Below, piece after piece: positions 23,886-35,661 of a stretch of DNA of 64,000 bases. Source of the stretch: Polyporus tsugae (Eukaryota; Basidiomycota; Agaricomycetes; Polyporales; Polyporaceae); the NCBI GenBank assembly GCA_024305745.1, contig JAHRBS010000014.1, positions 441,501-505,500 on the forward strand, read 5' to 3'. Position 1 is the first letter of the stretch. Every line of letters starts with the position of its first letter. The translations under genes were made by a program, and so were the position numbers. The notes under the pieces were generated by a model. The model did not search any database. It had not been told where the DNA came from and saw nothing but the letters and a program-made list of their open reading frames with translations.

Positions 23886-24457
23886 TAGCACGGGCGGGAA
23901 TTGGACCATATCTTTTTCTTTCAGCGAATCATCGTACTTATAATGTACTAGTAATAAGCGCCCTTATTAGCAATTCATTGCAGGCTGTTCCCCAGTGTTC
24001 ACAACCGATAGCTGAGAATCCGTACGAAAGTAACATGCAACTGGTGACCGGTGACCGCCGGTGACCTTCACTTCTCTCATGGACAACATGGTGCAACTGC
24101 AGGCTGTACCGCGGGTCGACAGACAACAGAGTACACGGATGACAGATCGTCGTGGCACGACTTTCGATGTACGCTCAGACGAAACTTTGATAATAACGCT
24201 ACACTGGATAATTTATGATTCGTTCTCCACCTATACGGAGTTGGTATGCGATAGTATACAGTTGGTTGGGTGACAAGAAACATGGCGGAGACATACGATG
24301 CCGCAGAATGCAATGCAACAGGTCCGACAAGATGGTTGTGTGGGTATGTTGTCCGTGTGTCAAAACGTAGCCCAAACAACGTCATACCTCGGCGCGGGTA
24401 CCGAAATGCGTAGGAACCATTCGTCTCGGAGCAGTAACACATAACGACGCCCCTGGC
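23886..24457. other. Intergenic between convergent genes
   Basis: 3' flanks of the F-box gene (+) and the MLKL-like gene (-). A short GGTGACCG direct repeat occurs at about 24044-24062. No gene is supported. Confidence 0.5.
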
Positions 24458-27400
24458 CTACAGTGACGTCGGTTCGACCGAGTCTGGCTTGAATCGCAGC
24501 CGTGCGAGCAGGACACTGTCCCACTTACGGTCGTCGGGCTTCTCATACGGCGAGACCTTCCACTTGCACTGCATTTCCCCGACGGGCTCCGCGTACTTCG
24601 GGCCGCCGGGGAAAGAGGTTGAGAGGTCAGAGGAAAAGCTGAATTCGCCCCAGGACCCCTGGCGTGTGCGTGCCGCTAACTCGACGACGTTAAAGTCGAT
24701 TTGGCCATCAGGGTGCTCGTGGCTGATGAAGTGCGCGTAATCCTGTGCCTCGAGCGTCCCGATTACTGCAAGCGTAACAGAGTCAGCGGATGAGTCAGGA
24801 TATGGCGAAGGGGACGAACGACGTACCGAGGTACAAGTCCTCCTTCGAGATGCAGTGCTCCTCCCCATAGATCCCGAGGATGCGATCGGCATTGTCTTGG
24901 AACCACCTCTTAGGCGTCGAAAGGTCTTCGAGGTACCGGTAGTTCGTGGACTCCGTGATAAGGTACGCAGTCTTGTGTCCGCGCCGCAACGGGGAGGAGT
25001 AGCGATACCTAGAAAGACGAGGCATGAGCATCTCGCGCGAACGACTCCCAGCTCTTTCAAATACTTACGAGTATCTCGCTTCCCCCTCACGGTCCCCGGT
25101 GGAGACCAGCCGGGACTGGGTCACATTCATTCTACTAAGCTGTGCGCCGACGTTGCGGTCCTGCTGCTCCGGCTCCGGCTCTTGCCGCTGTTCCCTTGTA
25201 CTGATCTGGCCGTAGTGTTGGATAGACGGCATGTCGCCCGTCCGGCCGTTGGAGCTCTTCCGTGGAGAAAAACTGTTGAAAAGCGTTTTAAAACTGCCAT
25301 ATCTTCCCTTGCCATCATGCTTGCTGTGGTACCCGACAGCTCCGATCGCGATCGGCGAGGGGTCCCACAGGGGGAGCATCACTGGACGTGTGTTAGATGT
25401 GTTAGATTATAAAACAAAGGGAGAAGACACGTACATGTTGGGTGGAACTCATGCTGCAAAAGCATCCGATATCGGCGTTCATGGCGCCTGTTCATTGCGT
25501 GCTCGTCCGGAGGTATAGGAGACAAGGGTCGTGCGTACGAGTCGTCCAAGTGCCCGTGGAGGGGGGAGCCTGGGGCAGTTCGGAACGTCTTAGTGGACGA
25601 GACCGACTTGACCTCTATGAACGATACAGTCACGTTAGCGTCGGTGTCGCTATGAGCACCACAGACACTGAAGTACTACTATGAATGAACTCACCCGGAG
25701 GAATGGCCACCGCCATATCCTCAATCTCCCAAACGAGGGGCGCGGGTGATTCCTTCAAGTCTGGGCCATAATGGGCCCACAACTCTTGAACATCATGTTC
25801 GACCTTCGCGAACGAAGGCCGAACCGTAGGAGAGTGGTGCCAGCATTGATAGAGGATCTCAGTCTTGAGCTGCTGGGACCAGATTCGGATCTGTGGTGGT
25901 TCTGGGCGCATGTTCTTCTCTAGTGTTGTACGTGCCATCAGCATATGCACTGCAATATGATTAATGTTGCGACTTACGAACGACGAAGTATTGTACGGCT
26001 CTGTCGTCCGCCAAAGGCCACGGGAGCGCCCCTTTGGCGAGGAGCTCAACGACGGTGATCGCGAATGCGTACACGTCGGTCTCCTGCGTCAAGGTAGGCT
26101 TGCTGGCGGCGGGCTCCGAGTTGGCAGGGGACATGAGCTCAGGAGCCTGCCACCTTAGATCAGTGTCTGTGCAAGGCGCGATCAGCCTCTCCATCACTCT
26201 CGAATGGATGGGAGAGCACTTACGACTCGGACATGTCTCCGACTTCATCCCGCACTGGCCAAAGTCGGAGATGACGCAGTGGTTATCATCATTGACAAGC
26301 ACGTTCGTCGCCTACCAAAGGACCCCACAAGATTAAGCTTTGGAGTTTCGCAGAGATTATCTGGACGACACCGGCACCGACCACATACCTTAAGATTACC
26401 ATGCAGCACACCCTTGCCGTGGAGGTACGCCATGCCCTTTGCAATCTCTTGGATCATCTTGAGCAAATCGACCGAATCAAGTGAAGGCAGCCACTTGAGG
26501 TAGGTGACGAGGCTGCCACGCTTGTAGTACCGGGTGATCAACCACGGAGGCCGCCTGGATACCCAAGATGCGCCAATGAACTCGCAGACGTTGGAGTGCT
26601 GGAGAGATAGCCAGATGGACACCTACGCACACAGATCGAATCGACGATGCAATGGTCAGCACGCAGTTCGCAATCGCCCGCAAGGAGAAGATAGAACTCG
26701 GAGGAGAAGAGTAATTGGCTAGCAGCTAAACACTAGTGAGCGCGGCGGAACGCGCGAGGAAGATGACCTGGCCAGATAGTAAACACCGGCGATGTTCCGC
26801 TCAACGACGGTCCGCTAGACTCATTGAAGCACGGTGATCGCGCGCACTAGCAAGCCATACACCGATCTCAATCTCGATACCAACCTGCAGGACGTCCAAC
26901 CTTCTGCCCAGCCTACGCAGATCGCCAGGTGCGCCGCAAGCTCAAGCTCGTGTACCGAATCTCCATGTTTACATCCGAGCCTTGCCCAACAGCTCGATTG
27001 GGTGCATACAGCGGACACGTTACCAAGGAGAATACTGCTCACCTGGTGCTCGAAGAGACGTGAGCTCCTTGATAGCCACGACATGGCTGTCCCATGTCCC
27101 CATGCGTACGGAACCCTCACCGGTCTTCTTGCCCGGCTCGACCTCGTAGCGCGTTATAGTCCAGCTTGGCAGCGGCACCAGCTGGTTGCTGGCCCTGCGT
27201 AGAACGTCGATCCCGTTCTCGAAAAACTCGCGGACGAGCGTGTCGCGCGGCGTGCGCGACCCGCCCGCCGAGCTCGCGAAGGAGCTGCTCATGTAGCTGT
27301 TCGTGCTGTTTGTGGTTTCGCAACGTGTGAGCACATTGGGGACTGCCATCCCCACCTGGGACACGTCGGCCGCCCCCACGTTCAACGGAGAGAAGGGGAC

Positions 27401-28640
27401 GGCTTCCTGTTCGGCACGATCGCGCCCGACCTCCCTCTCGAGTGAGCGCTGCAGCGTTTTGATCGCTTCGGGAATTTCGTCGGGGCCGACCTGGAGGATA
27501 CGGATCATCTCGGCTTCGCTATTCGCCTGAAGCGCAAGACGCATGAGCTGCCGCAGATCGTCCGCGGCGTGCACAGCGTCACCGTCGTTCTCGCGCGCAA
27601 TGGCAGTCTGCAGGTAGGCGGGGACGAGTTGCGGGTCGTCATAGACCACATCGAGGGGATCGTGGGTGGGCGGAGGAGGAGCGGGCTGTGAGCCCTGAGC
27701 ATTGCGGTTGATCGAGTCCAGGAGCGCGGCGGTGTCAGCCCGGCGTTGGCACTCAGCGGCGTGAATTTTCTGGAGGATACGCGTCTGAATGGACGTCTGG
27801 AACATATGGGTGAGACGTCATCCAACCTGGTGGGGAATGCATTAGACGTACGCTGAACATGGCGACGGCGTCGGCGAGACTGCTGTTACAGTTCACAAGT
27901 GCCCGTTGGATCTCATCCCACCCGAGATACCGCTTGAAAAAGCACGAAGACGAGTTCTTGACGATAAATTCCCGTACTTCATCGAATACGCTAGGCCAAA
28001 GCGCGTCAACATACCTTGAATGTGTTACGGAACATGTCACTTACGTCACGAGGCGCCGGAACGGGTGTTCGAGCTCGACGTCAACATCGCCCCCGGCTTT
28101 CGAGATATCTTCTCGTATACACGAGAGAACTGTGTCGCAACGCTCCGCAAGGCGTAGACAGACAATTTTATTGACCTGGCAAGCGCGTGAATGCCTTAGG
28201 GACTCTGATGAGTCGGGATATAGGCGCAGACATGACTTACCTGGACCAACTCGATTGCATTCCAAATGTGATCAAGAACATGAATGGCCTCCTGCAAGCC
28301 ACCGACGGGCACGAAGCCAAGGAAATCCTCGCCCATCTCCAAGAGCTCGTGGGCGACTTCGCCGGCTGTGCCAAGGATGTTGACGGCAACCTTGGCGAAA
28401 CGCTAGACGGGGGTGAGGACGGATGAGCTCGTATAGAAGAAAGCTACTCACGTCTCGGGTGCGGACATAACCCTCAGACTGCTCGACAGGAACATTCTTT
28501 TCCTTCTTCTCCGACCGCGGTCTCGGTGTCGGATTTGTTTCGGTGGGTGCCTCGCGACTTGATGTCCCCCGGCCCAGTGAGTCGCGAATGCGGGCAAACG
28601 CACCAGCCAACGGCACGTGGACAGCGGAAACAGACACCTC
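24458..28640 (-). CDS. MLKL-like four-helix / pseudokinase / basidiomycete C-terminal domain protein
   Basis: Exons in phase: (about 28640)-28453, 28241-28402, 28045-28175, 27852-27990, 27043-27796, 26885-26940, 26389-26622, 26224-26311, 25978-26166, 25695-25919, 25435-25614, 25069-25381, 24827-25008, 24458-24765. That is at least 1,045 residues; the initiating exon is unresolved. Part 1 (28.4-27.7 kb) is helical: FVPVGGLQEAIHVLDHIWNA, VNKIVCLRLAERCDTVL, EHPFRRLV, RALVNCNSSLADAVAMF. It resembles the N-terminal four-helix domain of MLKL and of fungal adaptor/NLR-like proteins. Part 2 (27.1-25.7 kb) is a kinase domain with VVAIKELTS, SIWLSLQHSNVCEFIGASW, VLHGNLK|ATNVLV, ISDFGQCG, RWQAPEL and TDVYAFAITVVELL; HGN replaces HRD/HGD. 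Part 3 (PLWDPSPIAIGAVGYHS onward, GHKTAYLITESTNYRYLE, LVIGTLEAQDYAHFISHEHP, LLARLRFKPDS) is a domain I recall from many basidiomycete proteins, with no known role. Regulated cell death signalling is an inference from architecture. Confidence 0.72.
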
Positions 28641-29737
28641 CTGAGACCGAATAGACTGATTGGGAGAGTCCGACGGGGTAGATGGTCTAGAGGCAAGGGA
28701 TGAGCTTGTGCCAGTGTTGGGAGGGGGTAGCTGGGACGAGAGTAGGGGGGTGTGGCGTTAGAAAGCGGGGAAGACTCTGCGTGAGAATGCATCGTTGAAC
28801 ATGAAGTGAGCTAGTAGAGTGTTCTGCATGGCGGGAATGTGAATGTTGTATGACAAGACAGGGAACGTACGTACCTGTGCTGCGGGAAGGTAGAGTGGGG
28901 GCCCGCAACACAGGTGGACGGACTATATACATGAGCATCCAAACAATAGTCAACAGTCGTGACAATCGAGAGAGTGAAGTCAAACGGAAGGTAAACGAAG
29001 AGAGTGTGGCGATCGAGAAGTAGTCCGAAAGTAGTCGTACGCGAACAGACCACAGACCGTAGGTCACGTGCTCTCCGCGTGACCGTGTTCTTGAGACACG
29101 AGTCACTGTAATTCAGTGTAAACGCGATCGAGACGCGTCACGCGCACTTATGTAAGCCGCCACTGATGGCTGCTCCCATTGCCTCTCCCCCGAGCCACAG
29201 GGGGACCTTTCTTGTCGAAACGACGCGACCGTGTCAAGATGCGTGATGTCACTTGCATTTACCCGCGTCCCGGTCCATCGCCGGGCCGTCATTTGATTGC
29301 ACAGCGTCCAGCGAGCCACTGGCACGGTGGGATAACTTTGCATCAGGCGCATGTAAGTAACCACTCTTGGAGCACTCTCGAGGCAAGGCGCATAAGAGAA
29401 ATGGGGTTAGGATGCATATTGCAGTAAGGGACATTCGTATGACACAATGATAGTACAGCAGATGCCGATACAGTCACGGATGCCTCCATCGGGTGGGGAT
29501 ACGACTCACCAACGGTAGCAAACAATTTGAGAGGAAAAGTAACGGTGAGGGCCATGGACACGTACAGAGGACTCAGAGAAGGGAGATAGACAATGTCGTG
29601 ACGCGAGGATGACAATTCGCCTGTGTGAGAGGTACGGTCAGGGAGTCAGCTGAAGCTCTGATATCGTCGAGATGAAAAAAGAAAGGAAAAGAAATAGCCC
29701 AAAGGCAGCCGGACCCGGGGGTGTGTGATGCGTTGAG
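28641..29737. other. Upstream region of the MLKL-like gene
   Basis: Should contain the first exon(s), leader and promoter of the MLKL-like gene. A strong acceptor-like tract (pyrimidine-rich, ending CCCAG near 28730) and donor-like GTACGTACG (about 28866-28874) lie on the minus strand, but I could not place the initiating ATG. The remainder to 29737 is the 3' flank of the next minus-strand gene; nothing else is supported. Confidence 0.4.
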
Positions 29738-31691
29738 TCAGATGGCGAACCCGTGCACGACGCGGACCGCCTGCACAATCTTCCTGCGGGGCGAGAGTAT
29801 ACCCTTCCCGGTCGCGGCCGACTTGCCGCCGGGGGTGCCAGTGGGGGTGGAGTCGCAGAGGTCGATGTCGTCGAACTCCTCGTAGTCGGAGCCCGAGCTC
29901 GGGGTCGAGGAGTAGTCCTCGCTGTCGCTGTCCTCGTCGTCGGTCCGGATGTACGCACTCAGGACGGCGTCCATGAAGTCCTCCTCGCTCTCGTCCTCGA
30001 GCATAAGGAAGGAGCGGTGCCCGTCCCGGTCCGTCTTCGCGGCCATGCCCCCTTCCTCGTCCTCATCCGACGCCCAGGACGCCCTGGAACTAGAACCGGC
30101 GGTGGAGGTAGAGGAGCGAGAGGAGGACGAGGAGGAGTTGAAGGAGCTTGAGACAGTCGTGTAATGGAAGGACTCGTCGGTCTCCGCGGCGATCGCCTCG
30201 AGAATGAGGTCGACGAGGCTCGACGTGGTGCTCGAGGACGTCGGGAGCCGGTCGAGAAGGGCGGGCCCCACGTCCGAGTCCGGACGGGGCAGTCTAGCGT
30301 GCTTCCCCGGGGTCACGCGAAGCGTTCCTTCCGTCGACATCTCTTCGTTCCCACCCCTTCCTTTCAGACGTTGACGATCGTCGCCGTCGCCGGCGCGAGA
30401 CTGGGCCCTGTCCGAGACAGCCCTCGGGCTACCACTGGCAGTGGCGGTGACACCAGGACGTTCCAAAGGGACGCCCCCAGCCACGATGCCGACCACGCCT
30501 TCTTGCGGAGCTCGCGGCACGCCATCCGCATAGCACACATTCCTCGTGCGCTTCACCTTCCTCTCGCCCTCCACCCTCTTCACCGACGGTGCAGACGCCG
30601 CAAACGCCATGCAGGCAAGTGGCGGCCCATACCTCGCCCCCACCCCCACGCCCTTGCTTGTGCTTGTGCTTTTGGGCATGGCCCGCGGGGGCGGCGCGGG
30701 CCCCAGGACGAAGCGCGCCCCCGAGACGCTCGACACGTCCGCGAGGACCTGCTCTGCCGTCGGCCCGCCCCAGCACGGCGGCGGGACGTGGAGGTAGTCG
30801 AACGAGGACACGCTCGCGCTGGGGAAGCCCGGGAAGAAGAACGTCGCGGGGGACGCGACCGCCGGGCTCAGCACGAGGCTCGAGCCCGACGACGACGACA
30901 GGGACGAGGGCGTGCGGCAGCCGGGGCTGGATACGCACGACGCGCTGGACGTGGACGTGGATGTGGATGTGGAAGCGGTGGAGCAGGAGGGCGGCAGGAA
31001 CGGGTTGCCGAAGGCGTGGGCGGCGGGGGTGTCCCAGCACTGGACGATGATCGCGGGGATCTGGAACGACGGAGGCGGCGGCTGCACGGGCGGCGCGGGC
31101 GGCTCGTCCGTCTTTGCGACGACGACTGCTGCTGCTGCTGCTGCCGCGGCCGCGGTTGCGGCTGCGGTTGCGGCGCGCTCTCTGGCTTCGGCCGCCTCGA
31201 TCACTCGGGTGATGGTCACGATCGTCGGCGGGTCGGGCTGCGAACGTGATCATCGTGCGTGCGCGAGGTGGTCAGGGCAAATATGGCAAGGTACTCACAA
31301 TGACGCGCTTCTTCCTGAGCAAGAAGTTCAAGATCTTCCTCCAGATCGACTCCTTCGGTTTGTAGCTCGGCAGCAGCGCAAGCTCCGGGAGCGAATCGCT
31401 CTCGTACAGCACCCTCCGTCGCCAGCCCAAGAATCGTCGAAGGAGTCCGGTCCCAGGCTTGATATCGCTGTGGCATGCGGCGCCAGATTGAGTAGGGTTA
31501 CCTTTCTCGAGGTCAGTGCGTGAAGAGACAGGACTGCGGGACGGGCTCGACGCGGCAGCAATCAGGCGGTTGCGGTACGTGACGACCGCGGCAGTACCCC
31601 CCAGAAAGAGTGCCGTGGCGAGGATGAGGATGACGAAAACCATCATGTGCAGGTACGTGGGAGTGGGCGAACCAGAAGTCGAAGAGGCCAT
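29738..31691 (-). CDS. N-terminally anchored membrane protein with low-complexity acidic tail
   Basis: Exons 31299-31691 and 29738-31237 (donor GTGAGT, acceptor GCAG) give 630 residues. A short polar N-terminus is followed by one hydrophobic segment at about residues 14-37 (MMVFVILILATALFLGG), then basic residues (YRNRL), so it is probably a signal-anchored protein with a large cytosolic part. Exon 2 begins with an Ala-rich tract encoded largely by GCA/GCC triplets (31120-31170), followed by Pro-, Ser- and Thr-rich stretches, a short segment (FDYLHVPPPCWGGP) that may be a linear motif, a Ser cluster and a strongly acidic region (DDEDSDSEDYSS, DYEEFDDIDL), and ends in a basic tail (SPRRKIVQAVRVVHGFAI). 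No enzymatic domain is recognisable. Such proteins are common but uncharacterised in Agaricomycetes. Confidence 0.65.
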
Positions 31692-32537
31692 GTCGAAAAT
31701 TGAAGCCGAGTCCTAGATCCAAGAATGCGATGTCCTTGAAGGTGTGGATGGATTGCGTAAAGGGAGGCGTTTCACCGGCTGTCAACGAGGTAGGTCTTGT
31801 CTTGCAAGAGGGAAGGGCGGCTGGCGACGAGGTATGTGGAACCCAGGGACGCTAGGACGAGAAATTGAGGACATGAGAGCAGCTCGCGTCCATCTGAAGT
31901 AGACTAGACATCGCGAAGTGGCCTGTCGTCAGCCATGAAAGCCTCAGCGGCACCCTCAGGCCAGAACACAATCCGAGCCTGTGAATGTCGCACACGGCTT
32001 GCTGAACCTGAGACAGGGCTGCCGATCCAATGAAACAATGCAAAAAGGACGGCGTCCTGTCTTCCTGGCTTATCATCGCCAGCGTTAGCGCCCAGTACCC
32101 ACCGGGTTGGCCAACGGTAACCAAACCCTGTCCACGCCCTTCCACGCTGAACGGGAGGTGCAAAGATACACACCGAGATGAAAGGAAGCACGAAACATGG
32201 ATGCCTAAAGCTTGATATCAAGCGCGACCCCACGTAACAGAGAAGCCGCCCTGGACCAAGTAGATGGCGCAGGCGGGACAGCACTGGCCAACATGGTGCA
32301 GAAACAGGAATAGAAAAATAAGAGAGCTCACTGATTGGCAGCTCCCCATACACGTTGACGTCTCGACCACCACTGGCGGCGGCTATCACAAACCGCGAAC
32401 GGGTGCGAAGGCTAATACGGGTGGTGGATGCCAGCCGTCAAACCTGGAGCCCAACAGCGCAAAGTCCCCCTGAAAAAGAGGAATTTATTGAACAATATAG
32501 CTGTAGTCTATTTTTGCGCAACTCGGGGGATGATAGC
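31692..32537. other. Intergenic, 5' flank of membrane protein and 3' flank of QCR2
   Basis: A minus-strand open frame of 161 codons (31904-32389) was considered, but it has no recognisable motif and overlaps the probable promoter of the membrane protein gene. No gene is supported. Confidence 0.45.
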
Positions 32538-34134
32538 CTAGAGGCCCAACTCGTCCGCGTAGGGGAGGGACGCGACGTCGCCGACCGCGACGTAGGTCGG
32601 CTTGGTCTTGAGCAGCGACGCAGTTGCCTGTAATGCACCACAAGCACGCACGCATCAGGGATCGTTACGACAGGCGAAAAGACGTGCGGATCGGTGCCAG
32701 AACCCACCTTGGAGTACGTAGAAGCGTCGATCTTCTCGAACGACGAGACAGCCTCGGCGACGGAAGCAGAGGAGCCAGACAGGATCTTCGCGAGGGTGGG
32801 GCGCACATAAGTAGGATGTTGCTTCGGAGAATAGGATACAAGAGTACTCACCTTGGGACCGACGGCAGCGAGAAGACCCTCCCGAGCATCGAACGACGAC
32901 GCAGCTGCGAACTTCGCCTTCGCAACAGCCTTCTGGAGATCCTCGCCGCTAAGAGAGCCAGCGGACTTGAGCGCCTGGACAGCAGCCTGGCCGGCAGCCT
33001 TGACGTCTGCGCTGGTCTGACCCTGGACGAGGAGACCGAAGAGTGACGCGTCTGAGTACGGGAGGAGAACCGAGCGCACCGAGGCGCCAGCGGGAATCTT
33101 CGCCGCGATGGGCGACGTGCCCTGCGACCACTTCACGGAAGGGGTGGCGTCAAGGTGCGCAGCGAGGACAGCGAGTTCGACGGAGGGAGCGCCGGTAGTG
33201 CCGAACCCGATGAAGACAGTCTGGGCCCCGTCGTGTGCGTCCACGCGGGTCTCACCACCGAAGTAGGTCGACGCCTTTGAGGCAGGCGCGGACGCGGACG
33301 AGAAGGAGTTGCCTAGAGACTTCTCGAGGAGCTTCTCGAGGGTGCTGGGGTCGATACCGGTTCCGACGACGGCGACGTTGCCCTGGCCGAAGACGGACTG
33401 CGCGTACGCCTTGACGTCTTCCGAGGAGACGTGGTGGCCGGAGGCGGCGAAGATCGAGTTGCCGAGTCCGGAGCGGAAGGCGAGGGCGTGTGCAGCCTCG
33501 AGGGCACGGGTCGCAGGGTCTGAGGCGGCGGCGGCGCTCTCGGCTTCGCAGGTGGGGGCAACCAACTCGTGAAGCTCGTACCGGGTGAACTTGGTTGAGG
33601 TCAGGAAGGAGGAGAGGACGTCGACGAAGAACGCTCTGTTCAACGCGTGCAGGAAATAGGACGGAGAGAGGAAGGATATGTCGGTGGGAGGGTCATCATT
33701 GACATGGCAAGAATAATACACTCACTCGTCGCCCCGCAAGAACTCCGCCGTGACCGCGAGGTGCTCCCTCGAGAGACTTGACGAAAGCACACCGCCGTAC
33801 AGCTCCGCCTCGCGGACAGTGCCCAACGCCGAACGCTTGTCCGTGCTCTGTTCCGCAAGTCACCCGGAAAACGGTCACTTCCTCCTCGTTTCTCCGCCCA
33901 AAAATTGGTACAAGCACGCACCTTAAAGGCGTAGTTTTTCAGGGCATGTGCGACACCGGGCTTGGGCTCGTACCTGCTGCCGGCTTTGACGAGGAAGGTG
34001 ACAGCGGTCGTAGGCTCGCCGTTGTCGGCGGCTGCGACCTTCACCCCCGCGCTGTCGACGACGGTGGCGAACCTCCGTGCAGTACGGGCGATGCGCGACG
34101 CACTGCGCGCGGCCGACGCTCTGGCTGCCAGCAT
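32538..34134 (-). CDS. QCR2: Ubiquinol-cytochrome c reductase core protein 2 (mitochondrial complex III)
   Basis: Core subunit 2 of the bc1 complex, an M16-peptidase-fold protein of the mitochondrial inner membrane facing the matrix. Exons 33922-34134, 33726-33847, 32852-33635, 32708-32785 and 32538-32627 give 428 residues, close to known orthologues. The N-terminus (MLAARASAARSASRIARTAR) is an Arg/Ala/Ser-rich mitochondrial presequence. Then come VTFLVKAGSRYEPKPGVAHA, SALGTVREAELYGGVL, LHELVAPTCEAESA and the C-terminal TYVAVGDVASLPYADELGL, all typical of fungal QCR2. The first M16 motif is degenerate, as normal for core 2, so no protease activity is expected. ATG at 34134 is preferred because it starts directly with the presequence and no in-frame ATG lies upstream. 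Confidence 0.93.
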
Positions 34135-35661
34135 GGAGAACAACGAAGTATAGAGGTGGAGAGGAAGAAGACGGTGACGGATGCGACTCCGAGTCTCAGA
34201 CTCCAGAGCAAACGGGCGCCATCGGACGATTCCGGGTTACGCCGACCGGGCCAATAGGCGCGCTCCTATTCCGACACGGAGGCGCCGGAGTAATTAACCT
34301 CCACTGCGACTAACCTCGCAGAGGTTTTGTGTTTTCGGAGAAACCAGCATCGGCCCTTTGAAGCAAGGGTGGGCGGAATTTGCCCAACGATGCAAAGACC
34401 TATAGCCTGCATGCATTGTATCGGCTTGCCAACAGGTCAAGCCCCATGCCCTGTTTCAAGTTCTACATAGGCGCACTCGCGGCAAAGGGCTCTGTACCCG
34501 ACTCTCATCCGCCCAGAGTTTGCTTGCACACCTTCTATGTGTGACTGTGTCCTCCTTATCCCTTGTCATCGGGTCCTATTTCCTTCGAGGTATAATCCGG
34601 TACGATGGCCAACGGTTGGACAGCAACACCACCTCGAACCATTCCCTACTACTCCCCGAAACTCTCCTCACTGGCAAACATTCCTGTGGCGTGGCAACTT
34701 GGCACATCTTCCGTCAAGTCCTCCACCATAACTAGAGCTCGTTTTTTGCGTTAATACAACTCTCATGGCTTGGCAGAGGTGGAGGGCCGTACGCTGGAGA
34801 TGACATCGTTCGGGATGCCGATGGCACCAGTAAATTGGCCCATGCTTGCCATCACCCTCTTCACTGGATAAAGGACCTGTTCCATTGCCAAGTGAGTGCG
34901 TTTCGCGATCCGTTTTCCCTCCCATCTCCCGCCCCCCCTTCGTCTCCCAGTCATAGTCAAGACCCCAGTTTCCAGACAACATGACTCAGGGATCACTCGG
35001 ACCCGCTCGCCTTTGTGACCTGCCTTGTTATGTGTAGTCTTTGTACTACCCAGTAGGCCATCTCGCAAATGTCAATATCCTCCTTCTACTCCTATCAGTC
35101 ACCTCTTGTTCGAATGTCGAGAGTGGCAAGGCTTGGGGATATTCCGTCACGCGGTGATATCATGACGACGTTGTGTAGGGTTGGCCCACATCGCCTTGGG
35201 GCGAATGCAGATGACTTTTGTCCACTCAGAATTGCCCCCCCTCGTCGAAAATTAGTCCCAGGCACGAGAAGACCTGGATCGCTCATATCCACACCTGGCG
35301 CTGCCGTGGAATTTTCCGGACTCTGTCTCATCCCAGGCCTGTCCACGTCTCAACTTACGGTGAATAACATCATGGCATCTAGTACAGCCCTGGTATAGCC
35401 TAGCATTGTGTTGGCCATACCAAAGGACTGGGTCTCCCACTATGTGTATAACATGACCTTCGATGTCGCCTGAGGGGTCGCACGGTTTGTCTGTTTTCCA
35501 GCCCACGCAGTGAATGGGCCTAGGCATATGACATATATTCATAGTTTTACATACGGTTGCATACCGGCATAATCAAGGGGGAGAGATGCATAAGGAGGAG
35601 GACGGCGACAGGTTTTCCGAGCAAGCATCGTACTGACAGCAATCGCACTAGCCTGAGATGC
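34135..35661. other. Intergenic, 1.5 kb, no supported gene
   Basis: Upstream of QCR2 (left part), then the 3' side of the methyltransferase gene. Only short, motif-free frames are seen on either strand. A small spliced gene or non-coding RNA cannot be excluded. Confidence 0.45.

Noticed and set aside
31904..32389. 161-codon minus-strand frame as a gene
   Set aside because: No motif or convincing splice partner, and it lies in the probable promoter of the membrane protein gene.
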